47,034 nucleotides of DNA from Anaerolineales bacterium (GTDB lineage: Bacteria; Chloroflexota; Anaerolineae; 4572-78; NAK82), in contig CP070811.1 of the NCBI GenBank assembly GCA_020343875.1, positions 4,766,249-4,813,282 on the forward strand. Direction: 5' to 3'. Below are positions 23,309-32,385 of this stretch, piece by piece. Numbering within the stretch: position 1 is the first letter of the stretch; each line of letters begins with the position of its first letter. The translations under genes and the position numbers were made by a program. Under the pieces are notes generated by a model, which saw nothing but the letters and a program-made list of their open reading frames with translations, searched no databases and was not told the DNA's origin.

Positions 23309-25750
23309 TTATCGCACCTCGATGGGCGTGTTCAGCAGCAGGTACTGAGCTGGCTCCGCTTGTCCATCCAGCCCATGTACCTGCAGGCGTTCACCTGTCG
23401 CCAGCAGGTACATGCCTACCTCAAGCTGGTAGTCGCCTGGCGGCAGATCGTTCGTGTCAAAGCTGTACTCGTCGGGTATGACCTCACCCGCTTCCCAAAT
23501 GCCGGTCGGGTAACTCCCCTTCACAGGCTGGTTATCCTGTCCTGATACCAATCGTCCTGCTGCGTCCAATATGTGCACAAAGATCGTGTAGTCGACGCCG
23601 TCCGGCTCCGCGGCTTGCCAATAGAGGTTTAAGGTATATTGGGTTGCCTGGGCGCTCAGCCGGTAGCCCAGGAGCTGAGCTACGTCGCCGAAGCGAGCTG
23701 ACTGAGGCTCTATGCCCTTGGGTGCCTCGTGAAGCGGCGGAAGGGGTACCTTGAACGGGCCGAGATAGATCGTATCCGGTACAGAGCTGCCTGAAACGGG
23801 CAAGCGTGAGTCGGTGAGATAGTCGTAGAAGGCCACGGTCAGCCAGTAGCGGCCGGGCGGAGCGCCAGGGTCTATCCACAGCCGGCGTCCGTCGGCGACC
23901 TTTTCGCCGGCTCGCCACATGCTGGTTGGATACGCCCCTTCGAGGGGCGGGCCATCTGTCTGCGCCCACTGGCGTCCAGCGTCGTCAATCAGGCGAAGCG
24001 TCAAATCATAGTCTTCACTCGCTCTGCCTTGGGCCTGCCAAAAGGTTGTGATCCAGAACGAACTGCCCGGCATCAGATGGGCCAGGGGAAAGCCCTGCCT
24101 CAGACCGTCGTGACTGTAGCCAACCAGATCAGCCACACCAGCTACGGACACTTGGGGGTGGAAGGCGGCCTGCGTCAGGAATCGGGCAGGATCAGCTGAG
24201 GCAGGCAGCACGGCCTCGTAGCCCGCGATGGCTCCATATCGATCGGTGATGGGCTGTTTGTCTGGGGTGGCTTTGCGCAAGATTCTCTGGCCTTCGGGAT
24301 TTAGGGAAGGCAAAAGCGTGATATAACCATCAGGCGAGAGGCGAACTACACCTGGCGAGTCGGGGCTTTTAATGGGTTGAACCAGCTTCACAGGGGCCGG
24401 CGAAGGGGTAACCGACCAGTCAGCGCGTGGCTCGAACTCAGCGGCCAGCAAGAAGCGCAGGCTGGGGTCTGCATAGGCCGAGAGGGGCAGGTATACGACC
24501 TCGCTCTGGGCCCGGCTGCTCAACGTATAGGCCAAGGCCTGGGTTCCGGCTAGTGAGTCGCGTGTGATAGGATGGAAGTAATCCCATAGGGCGGGGGCGC
24601 TGCTGAGGGTAATGACCAGCAGACCAGGGACAAGGATTAGATTGGCGTTGACTGGCCGGCGGCGGGTGAGCCAGGTGCCGATGGCTGCCAGACCCAGTCC
24701 AATCAACAGGTAGGTAGCTGGGGCTGCTCCCAGGGCACGCAGAAGATGAGGAGTCTCAATGGTAAGTATGGTGGGCAACAGCATGATCAGCCACCAGGCG
24801 GGCAGCAGGCGATACTCAAACTGACGCAGGCGGGTCAGCGTGTAGCCCAGACCCACGACCAAGCCCACCAAGAGGGGCACCGGCCAACGGGCAAACCAGA
24901 GGAAGGTGCGCCCCAAACTCAAGGCCAGCTCTTCGGTCAGGGTTGTGGCTGAGTCGGGCCCTAAGACGTTCCAGATCATCACGCTGGCGGCACGTTCATC
25001 AAACATAGCTGGATGGTGGAAGTAGTACCAGCCTAGTGGGGCAAAGACAACCACGGCTGTTATGGCAAGGGCGGCCAAGCCCAGCCAGCGCTGCAGTCGG
25101 GGCGGTCCTTTGGCGCTCGGCATGAGCAGGTCCGGCAGGGCGACCAGGACCAGCACCAGCGGCAGAAAACGCGCTGCGGTGTAAGTGTATGCGCCTAGTC
25201 CCAGCAATGCTCCCACAACCGCCAGCCGAGGCAGGCTGGCTCGGCGCCAGCCCAGCACAAAAAGCCACATGATACCTGCAGAAAGCAGAAGCAGGATGGA
25301 AGCCCGCAGCCCATGCCGATTTTGACTTACGTTCCAGACTGAGAGGGCCAGCCCCAGCGACGCCCAGGCTGGCATCCATCTCAGTAGTTCACGATCCCGG
25401 TTGGCCATAAGAGCCCGGCCCAGGCCAAACAGCAATGGGACACTCAGTGCGCCTGCCAGCGCACCGGGTAAACGCAGAGCAAAGCTATTGACTCCCAGCA
25501 CCCCTATTGTCAAAGCTTGCAGATAGAGGAAGAGCGGCTCTCGTCCGCCGTTGGCAGAGAAAAAAATGGGCGTTACGCCACGTTGTAGGACACGCAGGGC
25601 GTCCAACCCGTTGTAGGCGGGGTCAAAGTAGGGGACTGGCCAGAGGTCTCCCAGCCGGTATAGGTGAGTAAAAAAGGCAGATAGCGTTACAAGCAAAACT
25701 AGCACCCAGTCCCGATCAGTTACGTGAGACTGCTTGACCATCTTATTCAT
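23309..25750 (-). CDS. GT39-like membrane glycosyltransferase with two C-terminal beta-sandwich modules
   Basis: 813 residues. The N-terminal 420 or so residues form a polytopic GT-C domain; ANGGREPLFLYLQAL and SFALRLPGALAGALSVPLLF are typical of the PMT/ArnT-like group. The first outside loop reads YFDPAYNGLDAL, so the usual Asp-Glu pair is Asp43-Pro44; the aspartate is kept but the glutamate is lost. Two beta-sandwich modules follow, about 550-675 and 692-813 (FWITTFWQ, EGAYPTSMWRAGE, DYTIFVHILD, KGSYPTGIWEAGE, PPGDYQLEVGMY). It starts 6 nt after the previous stop and is followed 5 nt later by the next gene, so it is firmly inside the operon. Acceptor and donor are unknown. Confidence 0.83.
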   Translation of the reverse strand: MNKMVKQSHVTDRDWVLVLLVTLSAFFTHLYRLGDLWPVPYFDPAYNGLDALRVLQRGVTPIFFSANGGREPLFLYLQALTIGVLGVNSFALRLPGALAGALSVPLLFGLGRALMANRDRELLRWMPAWASLGLALSVWNVSQNRHGLRASILLLLSAGIMWLFVLGWRRASLPRLAVVGALLGLGAYTYTAARFLPLVLVLVALPDLLMPSAKGPPRLQRWLGLAALAITAVVVFAPLGWYYFHHPAMFDERAASVMIWNVLGPDSATTLTEELALSLGRTFLWFARWPVPLLVGLVVGLGYTLTRLRQFEYRLLPAWWLIMLLPTILTIETPHLLRALGAAPATYLLIGLGLAAIGTWLTRRRPVNANLILVPGLLVITLSSAPALWDYFHPITRDSLAGTQALAYTLSSRAQSEVVYLPLSAYADPSLRFLLAAEFEPRADWSVTPSPAPVKLVQPIKSPDSPGVVRLSPDGYITLLPSLNPEGQRILRKATPDKQPITDRYGAIAGYEAVLPASADPARFLTQAAFHPQVSVAGVADLVGYSHDGLRQGFPLAHLMPGSSFWITTFWQAQGRASEDYDLTLRLIDDAGRQWAQTDGPPLEGAYPTSMWRAGEKVADGRRLWIDPGAPPGRYWLTVAFYDYLTDSRLPVSGSSVPDTIYLGPFKVPLPPLHEAPKGIEPQSARFGDVAQLLGYRLSAQATQYTLNLYWQAAEPDGVDYTIFVHILDAAGRLVSGQDNQPVKGSYPTGIWEAGEVIPDEYSFDTNDLPPGDYQLEVGMYLLATGERLQVHGLDGQAEPAQYLLLNTPIEVR

Positions 25751-25756
25751 TACGCT

Positions 25757-28003
25757 CTACTTCAGGTTCAGTTTGGTTAAGACTAGCGCATCTTGCCCAG
25801 TCAAATGGCCACGGTTGATAACTTGGACTCGCTCTCCCGTGGCTGGATGATATAAGACCACCCATATCTGGTATTCACCCGGCGGGCTATCGTTGGGCAA
25901 CAAAATACCGTAGCGGTTGACTACCAGGTCTATCGCTGATGAGGCAGACAAGTTTGCATCAGACTGCCAGATCAGTATCCCTTCAGGCCGCAAAAGCTGT
26001 ACGGATGTGGCTATCTCAGTTGAAGTAGGAGGTACCTGCCACGCCAAGGCTAAACTAACTACTTCACCCGGTGACCAGTTTTCGCTCTCCGCAAGTTGAT
26101 ATTCAACCAAGCGGGCCCCATTTTCAAAGGTAACCGCAGGAAGGTGCTTATTAAGCGAACCGGGTGGGGGGTGGTAATAGCGAATCAAGCGGGCATAATC
26201 GCTAAAAGCTTCTTCGCCTACCCGAAACGTGTGCTCGTTCAGCCAGGTTTCTTCTGGTTTGGGCAAAGCTGCATTAGTCGGACGGTCACTCACTAACCAA
26301 ATGTTATCAGCTGACAGGGCCAAGCCTTCTAGTAGAGTTTTCGCTTCAGGACGCAGGGCATCGCTGCGTAGGAAGCCATAACGTGGAGCAGAACTTTGAC
26401 TGTAGTTCAAGAAAAATTCGGTGTAAATGTGATTGTCAACGATGATTGCATCACGAGGGCTGGTTGCTTCGGTCAAGCGAGCAGCCAAGGCTCGGTAATC
26501 ATCACCGCCAGCCAACCGCTGGTCAGCAAAGATACGAGTAAGGCCCCAGGAGGCCACCGCCAATGTTATCAGCAGTAGTCCAATGCTACTCAAAGTGACC
26601 AATGCGCTACGTTGTCGGTGGTGCAAGATTAAGAACGCCAGATAGAAAGCAATGGCAATGATTCCCAATAATAGGCCAATCACCTGCCATTCGACCACTG
26701 GGCCCGCCTGCATCCAGGCCGTGTCCAGATTGGTTAGGTCAAACTGTGCAAAGGCAGCCAAAACAGGCCATGGTTTGTTGGTTTCAAAATAGAATACCGA
26801 TGAGCCTACAACTTGCACTGCCACGCTGATCAAGGCGACACTGACAAATATCCAGCGCCGCCAGCCGCCGCGTAGGAAAACCCACTCGTGGAATAGCGGC
26901 AACATGCTGATTACCAAGAGGGGCGTTAAGGGGACTGTGAAGCGCGGCCCCCACGCTAACCCGCCGCGCCAATCATACCACAGGGCAAATAGACACAGAT
27001 TGATAGCGATCAGGGTGAATACTAGAACAGCTTCTGCTTTGAACCTTTGGAAAAGCAGCGGCATCCCGACTATGGCAAATACCAACACGGGCGAAAAAAG
27101 AAACAGACTTTCCTCGGGACTGAATAAAAGGCCTGATAAGCCTTGGAACAAGGGAGTGCTGAATGTTTCACCAGCAATATAACCTGTGCTTGTCCAGGCC
27201 CCGAATCGAAGCCAATTATAGTGCGCTAACGTAATTCCTGCCACCAGTGGCATACTCAACAAGATACCTATGAGCCACAGGCGAGTGCGCCAGTTCTGGT
27301 GTTCGATTGACTTGTGCAAACGGTAAAGACCGTATAAGACGACTGGTGGAATAGCCAGCGCGTTGGGCAGCCTGTTCATCATTGCCAAGGCTAACATCAA
27401 ACTAGCTAGCAGCATGGTGCGGGTGTTAAGTTTGCTGCTGATGGCATAAACTGTGACCACCAATGCCAGGCCAATTAGCGGTTCTTGAAATAGTGTCTTG
27501 CTGTATGGCCAGACTATTGTGCCTAACCCACACACCAGGCCTAAGGTAAACCCGGCTGTGGGAGGATATCTCCACTGACATGCTATAGCCATCACGAGCA
27601 GGCCCGTTAGGGCACAGATAAGAGGGCCAAAAAGCATTAGCAGATGGGTATGGCCAACACTGCGTATAGCTAGACTCAATTTGATTAGGGGTGCAAGTAA
27701 GATGGATATACCGACCCCTTTCTTGGAATACATATGTCCATCGAGGCCGAGGGTTCCCTGGGCCATCCAGCCGTGTTCCCAGGCGGACCAGATCAACTGG
27801 TCTGTGTTGAACTTGCCACGAGCCGCCAGGTTCTCCGTGACTGCTGCGATCGATACTTCATCTGCAGAAGTCAGCATACCGGTATAAGTGAACATATAAG
27901 TCGACAAAAGAATTGTAAAGAGTAGGATCGGGAGACTCCAACTGGGCATGTTCAAGAGGGTCTGGCTCGAATTATTAGGGAAGCTGGAAGTTGTGGGACT
28001 CAT
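25757..28003 (-). CDS. GT-C membrane glycosyltransferase with one C-terminal beta-sandwich module
   Basis: 748 residues from the ATG at 28003, chosen because AGGTAGGT lies six bases before it and the upstream stop is one base away; the longer frame runs into the preceding gene. The first loop carries Asp48-Glu49 (TSADEVSIA) and FNTDQLIWSAWEHG, and DGHMYSKKGVGISIL follows. These stretches match the first gene of the operon (35105-37411), so the two are paralogues. Around ten to twelve membrane helices extend to about 480. A single, diverged copy of the shared module occupies about 622-748 (VSLALAWQVPP, PPGEYQIWVVLYHPATGERV). Base composition is somewhat more AT-rich than in its neighbours by eye. 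Confidence 0.83.
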   Translation of the reverse strand: MSPTTSSFPNNSSQTLLNMPSWSLPILLFTILLSTYMFTYTGMLTSADEVSIAAVTENLAARGKFNTDQLIWSAWEHGWMAQGTLGLDGHMYSKKGVGISILLAPLIKLSLAIRSVGHTHLLMLFGPLICALTGLLVMAIACQWRYPPTAGFTLGLVCGLGTIVWPYSKTLFQEPLIGLALVVTVYAISSKLNTRTMLLASLMLALAMMNRLPNALAIPPVVLYGLYRLHKSIEHQNWRTRLWLIGILLSMPLVAGITLAHYNWLRFGAWTSTGYIAGETFSTPLFQGLSGLLFSPEESLFLFSPVLVFAIVGMPLLFQRFKAEAVLVFTLIAINLCLFALWYDWRGGLAWGPRFTVPLTPLLVISMLPLFHEWVFLRGGWRRWIFVSVALISVAVQVVGSSVFYFETNKPWPVLAAFAQFDLTNLDTAWMQAGPVVEWQVIGLLLGIIAIAFYLAFLILHHRQRSALVTLSSIGLLLITLAVASWGLTRIFADQRLAGGDDYRALAARLTEATSPRDAIIVDNHIYTEFFLNYSQSSAPRYGFLRSDALRPEAKTLLEGLALSADNIWLVSDRPTNAALPKPEETWLNEHTFRVGEEAFSDYARLIRYYHPPPGSLNKHLPAVTFENGARLVEYQLAESENWSPGEVVSLALAWQVPPTSTEIATSVQLLRPEGILIWQSDANLSASSAIDLVVNRYGILLPNDSPPGEYQIWVVLYHPATGERVQVINRGHLTGQDALVLTKLNLK

Positions 28004-28004
28004 A

Positions 28005-29921
28005 TTACCTACCTGGCTCAGAGACAACAATTGTTTGAGAAAGTCGAATCGAGTCTCCTAAGATCTGCTTGTTGTCGTCCAGCACTGGCAATCGTGCGCC
28101 TGTCGTCGGGTCATACAGCCCGACCAGCATGCGGTATTCACCAGGAGGGGCATCCTCCTTCACGGGAATCAGGTATTGATCGAACACCATCTCTCCAGCC
28201 TCCCACTCGGTGGTGGGATAGCTGCCCCAAACAGGGGGATTGTCCCACTGACCCCACAGGTTGCCATCTGGGCCGACCAGGTGGGTGAAAACCGTATAGG
28301 CTGTCTGTGGTGGACGCTGGGCATACCATACCAGTGTCAGCGGAATCGATTCCCCTGCTTCCACGACCAGCGGGGCTTTTTCATCTGCCAGGCGAAAGCC
28401 CATCATTCGAAGACTGTCGTCCGCAAAGTGAGTTTCTTGTGGCGTCATGGCGTCCCAGAAAGCTGCTGGAGACTCGTACAGCCCGATGTGGATAATGCGG
28501 AAGAATGTTTGATCGAGCCGTACACTGTGCCTGTCCAGCCAGGGCTCCACCTGGTACGAGACCTGCCTGTCCGACTCAGCCGGCACCAGCCAGACGCGGG
28601 GATGATCGTTGAGGATGTTTTCCAGGTCTTGCACGGCTTCAGGCAACGTGGTTTCTGGCTCATAAGGGACGAGGTACGCAGGCAGACGCTCGTGGTTATA
28701 ATACAGAATGGTCGGCAACGGGGCTGTATAGATCAGGGCATCACCAGCCCGGGCCTTGCGCGCGACGTACCCCAGCACGTCACGCCAGGGGGGACTCTTG
28801 GCGAATTCAAGGTTAAAGTAGTAGTTCGACAGGGCTAATCCAGTAGTTGCCAGCAATACTGTGGCAAGCAACAGGGACCCAATCGTGATCCACACACGAC
28901 GAATACTGAGCAGCCATACCAAACCTGCACCAGCCAAGAGGTAAAAGGCTGGGCTAGCCAACATCAAATAGCGTTCGTTAAAGATGGGCCTGAACTGAGA
29001 GGCGAGATACACCCCCATAAGCGGTGCCGACAGGTAGAGAGCCAGCAACAGAGCCGCGGGTTGGTGTCTTCGCCACAAGCTAACCGTCCCCAGGCAGACT
29101 AAAAAGACAGCCACAAAGGTAATTAACCAGCCGGTTTGAGAGGTCAACAGTTGCCCACCGACGAATGCCATCAATGGGCGGAAGATTGAGCCTACAATTC
29201 CTGTGGTCTCACCCATGCCCCTATAGCCAGCCAACATTCTCCAACTGAACAAGATCCACGGCAGGAAGAGCAGACAATCGACCGCACCGATGATCGCATA
29301 TTGCCAGGGAAATCGCCGCCTTCGCCACCCGTCCTCGAGGACGAACAGGGCCTGGAAGATGGCTATGAAACTGGCATAGTAGTGAGTATACATGGCCACT
29401 AGTGTAACCAGGCCATACAGAATCCAGTAACGCCAGCGCCTTTCTCTCAGAGCCCACCACAGAATGAGGGTAGACAGTAAACCTAGCAGTGTCACCAATG
29501 GATAAGATCGGGCATCTTGCGCGTAAAAGACATGATATGGGCTGATGGCGATCAACAGAGCGGCCAGCAACCCTAGCCTGACATCCAGCATGATCCGGCC
29601 CAGGGCCGCCGTCGATGCCACCAACAAGACTCCGGTGACGACCGACGGAAATCTCAAGGCGAACTCTGTGTCACCTGCTAATATCATCCAAGCCTGCATA
29701 GAGATGTAATAGACAGGGGGATGGGGGTCTGAAATGCCCAATAGGTTGAGGAGCTCACCTAGTGATCTTATGATGTAGAGATAGGTGGCTCCCTCATCAC
29801 CGCGCAGGCTCTGGTAGTCCAGCCTGTAGACGCGAAGCGCAAAGGATAACAGGACGATGCCAAGCACAATGAGATTATAATGTCGTTTGAGCAGCGGGCG
29901 GTGACTATCTTCTTTGATCAT
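28005..29921 (-). CDS. GT39-like membrane glycosyltransferase with one C-terminal beta-sandwich module
   Basis: 638 residues from the ATG at 29921, four bases after the stop of the YfhO-like gene; a GTG farther upstream would overlap that gene by 47 nt. The GT39 signature is clear: RVYRLDYQSLRGDEGATYLY with Asp42-Glu43, SDPHPPVYYISMQAW, EFALRFPSVV and SPYHVFYAQDARSYPLV. The gene at 32382-35108 shares the same pattern, so they are paralogues. The single extracytoplasmic module covers about 500-638 (IPLTLVWYAQRPP, YTVFTHLVGPDG, WGSYPTTEWEAGE, PPGEYRMLVGLYDP). Shine-Dalgarno is weak, suggesting coupling to the gene before. Confidence 0.86.
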   Translation of the reverse strand: MIKEDSHRPLLKRHYNLIVLGIVLLSFALRVYRLDYQSLRGDEGATYLYIIRSLGELLNLLGISDPHPPVYYISMQAWMILAGDTEFALRFPSVVTGVLLVASTAALGRIMLDVRLGLLAALLIAISPYHVFYAQDARSYPLVTLLGLLSTLILWWALRERRWRYWILYGLVTLVAMYTHYYASFIAIFQALFVLEDGWRRRRFPWQYAIIGAVDCLLFLPWILFSWRMLAGYRGMGETTGIVGSIFRPLMAFVGGQLLTSQTGWLITFVAVFLVCLGTVSLWRRHQPAALLLALYLSAPLMGVYLASQFRPIFNERYLMLASPAFYLLAGAGLVWLLSIRRVWITIGSLLLATVLLATTGLALSNYYFNLEFAKSPPWRDVLGYVARKARAGDALIYTAPLPTILYYNHERLPAYLVPYEPETTLPEAVQDLENILNDHPRVWLVPAESDRQVSYQVEPWLDRHSVRLDQTFFRIIHIGLYESPAAFWDAMTPQETHFADDSLRMMGFRLADEKAPLVVEAGESIPLTLVWYAQRPPQTAYTVFTHLVGPDGNLWGQWDNPPVWGSYPTTEWEAGEMVFDQYLIPVKEDAPPGEYRMLVGLYDPTTGARLPVLDDNKQILGDSIRLSQTIVVSEPGR

Positions 29922-29925
29922 TTCT

Positions 29926-32385
29926 CTATGTTGGAGGTTGGGGTTGACCTGGCCCTCTCTCGAGCTCGCCACGTCTTTGGCGCAGCCAAGCCCATAGGCT
30001 AAGCGCCATCAACCCACCCAGCGTTATGCCGCTGATTGCGGCTCCCCATGGAAAGGCGGCAGGCTGGTATGAGACGTGTACCCGATGCTGGCCGGCCGGA
30101 ACCGGTATCCCGCGCAAGGTATGGTCTACTCGCAGGAGAGGGGAGGCCTGGTCGTCAATGATGGCGCGCCAGCCTGGATAATAGATCTCACTGAGCACTA
30201 GCAAGCCGTCGGTAAGGGTGGTGACATTCAACAACAAGGAACCAGGCGCCCTGTGAAGGATTTCCACCTGCCCTTTCTGGCTGGCAGGTGGGATTTCCAG
30301 AGATAGGGGGGTGCCAGGGGGGACCAGAGCCACCTGGGCCGGGTCAAAGCCAGAAGCGTCGAGCTCGGCCAACGTCGCGTCCTCGTCTACTTCTTGGGTT
30401 TGATATACCAGCCAGGCGCGCGGGGCCACCTGCTCCAGCCGGTGGACGTAAGTCACCTCGTCGCCAGCCGGCTCCTGGTAGATGATCTCCGATGGCGCGT
30501 ACAGTTCCTGTCGCCAGGTGATGACATATTTCACGTTGAGCAGTTCCCATATTCGCTCCATGCGCAGGGAGCGGTACAGCTCGTCATAGCGGGCCAGGCG
30601 CAGCGGGCTGGCCCCCCACGCATCTTCCATTTGGTATGGCACGCCGTAGTTCTCGTAGATGCGGTACTCATTGTAGACGCGGAAGATCTCGTCGGGCAGG
30701 GCATCTTGCTGAATCGCCCGGACGAGCCCTGGTACAGCCGTCTGAGCCTCAGGTAGGGAGGGAAAGACGTTGGTCTTCCAGTTGGCGGTGAACAAGTCAA
30801 GCATCGTGATGAGCAAGAAGCAAGCGGCTGCCAGGGAGTAGCGAGTAGTCCACAGGTTCCCTGCCGTGAAAGAGTGGGGAGTCGTTTTTTGCTGTGTGCC
30901 CCCGGTATTTGTCCCCAACCGTTCCGCCTCTGATGCCCTGTCCTTAATCTTGGTCACGCCCCACGTCAGTGTTAGCAAGATGGTCAGCCAGATACTCCGG
31001 CTCAGCAGGAGATTGAACGGGCTGTCATCCTGCCAGCCGGCATGGTTAAGGGCATAGAAGAATAGTACCACTAGCCCCACAGCGCCCAACAGCAACCATC
31101 GAACGGCAGAGTTGAGATTTGTTTGCCCCGGACGGTAGGCTGGTGATGTCTGGTATTTGAAGCCATAACCTGCCAATACCGCCAGCGCAAAGCTGACGAT
31201 GAAGGCTGCTCGCTCCTGGTCGCGAAAGATGCTGAAACCGGGCGCTAGCAAATAGAAAGGTGTGTAGAGAAATGTCTCACCACCGAAAGAGAGCAAGAAG
31301 GCAACTGCTGCCAACGCTCCCCAGAAGACTGTCTGGGGCCGGCGTAGGGACAGGGCTGCCCACACCGCCAGCAATAGCGGCAATACTCCCACATACAGGG
31401 GTGAATAGAAGCTGACTGAACCAGGCAGCAACACTTGTATGGCATCGTATAAGGGAAAGCCGCCTGACATTTTGTCATAGAGCCCGGCTGCCCGTACAGA
31501 GAGCCGCATATACTCCAGACCTGGCAGCCAGGCAATCGCCGAGAGGCCCAAGCCGATGACAATGATGAATAGGGGGATTGTGAATGCGATCCTTTTTAGG
31601 GGAGGGGCAGGGCGGTGGGGTAGCGACTGGTTGCCTGAATACCTCCCATGACCCAATACCAAGAACATGACATAAAGTATGAACGCGTAAAATACAAACA
31701 TCGCACTTTGGGGGTGGCCGGCCAAGAGGGCTATACCCCACACCAGGCCGGCTGCCAGCGTGTTGGGCAGGTTAGGCCGGAGCTGAGGCGTACCGGTCGC
31801 CCGATCTATGAGTGCCCGATCCGCGAAATAGAGGAGTAGGGGCAACCAGGTGTTGGTCTCCAGCACGGCCAGTTGCTGGCTTGGATAGCCGGTGAGGTAG
31901 CCTCCGAAGGTGAAGGTGATGGCGGCAAAGAGCGCGCCGCCTCGGTGATGGGTCAGGCGCCGGACAAACAGATAGCTGAATATGGCTGCCAGCCAGAAGT
32001 GAAGGATGGCTTCCAATTCCAGTGCGAAAAGGGAGAAGCCCCACGGCCCGGATACCAACAGTGTCAGTAGACTGGGCGGATAGAAAACCGCACTCTGGAT
32101 ATCAGCCCAGAAGGGCGCACCGGCATAGGTAAAGGGATTCCACAGCGGCAATCGGCCTGCCGAAAGTTCTCGTGCCTCAAACGTGGAGAAGGCCCAAAAC
32201 TGGTGAGAGAAATCCCCCGGTGGGAAGCTGGCGCGGTCGGCCAAGTTGGGGGTGAGGATGCGCCAAAAGAAGAGGGTAGCCAGCAAAGCCAGCAGTATCA
32301 GGGCGGCCCAGTCGCGGCGTGACCAACGCAGCGGTGGTATGGCTTCTCTGGGCGAAGGATGGCGCGACGTACTAGATGGTGTCAT
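29926..32385 (-). CDS. YfhO-family membrane protein (GT-C type)
   Basis: 819 residues with about a dozen membrane helices, then an outside domain and a final helix (GAAISGITLGGLMALSLWAWL). FPPGDFSHQFWAFSTF and RLPLWNPFTYAGAPFWADIQ near the N-terminus are hallmarks of the YfhO family, and the end (LVLSEIYYPGWRAIIDD, GIPVPAGQHRVHVSYQP) is the typical YfhO C-terminal beta domain. Characterised Gram-positive YfhO-type proteins glycosylate teichoic or lipoteichoic acids using polyprenyl-phosphate sugars. It has no copy of the module shared by its six neighbours. It overlaps the upstream gene by ATGA and lies in the middle of the operon, so it probably acts on the same surface polymer. Confidence 0.82.
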   Translation of the reverse strand: MTPSSTSRHPSPREAIPPLRWSRRDWAALILLALLATLFFWRILTPNLADRASFPPGDFSHQFWAFSTFEARELSAGRLPLWNPFTYAGAPFWADIQSAVFYPPSLLTLLVSGPWGFSLFALELEAILHFWLAAIFSYLFVRRLTHHRGGALFAAITFTFGGYLTGYPSQQLAVLETNTWLPLLLYFADRALIDRATGTPQLRPNLPNTLAAGLVWGIALLAGHPQSAMFVFYAFILYVMFLVLGHGRYSGNQSLPHRPAPPLKRIAFTIPLFIIVIGLGLSAIAWLPGLEYMRLSVRAAGLYDKMSGGFPLYDAIQVLLPGSVSFYSPLYVGVLPLLLAVWAALSLRRPQTVFWGALAAVAFLLSFGGETFLYTPFYLLAPGFSIFRDQERAAFIVSFALAVLAGYGFKYQTSPAYRPGQTNLNSAVRWLLLGAVGLVVLFFYALNHAGWQDDSPFNLLLSRSIWLTILLTLTWGVTKIKDRASEAERLGTNTGGTQQKTTPHSFTAGNLWTTRYSLAAACFLLITMLDLFTANWKTNVFPSLPEAQTAVPGLVRAIQQDALPDEIFRVYNEYRIYENYGVPYQMEDAWGASPLRLARYDELYRSLRMERIWELLNVKYVITWRQELYAPSEIIYQEPAGDEVTYVHRLEQVAPRAWLVYQTQEVDEDATLAELDASGFDPAQVALVPPGTPLSLEIPPASQKGQVEILHRAPGSLLLNVTTLTDGLLVLSEIYYPGWRAIIDDQASPLLRVDHTLRGIPVPAGQHRVHVSYQPAAFPWGAAISGITLGGLMALSLWAWLRQRRGELERGPGQPQPPT

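Noticed and set aside
28176..28838. 220-codon plus-strand frame within the glycosyltransferase operon
   Set aside because: Antisense to the module-bearing end of a GT39 gene; no start signals.
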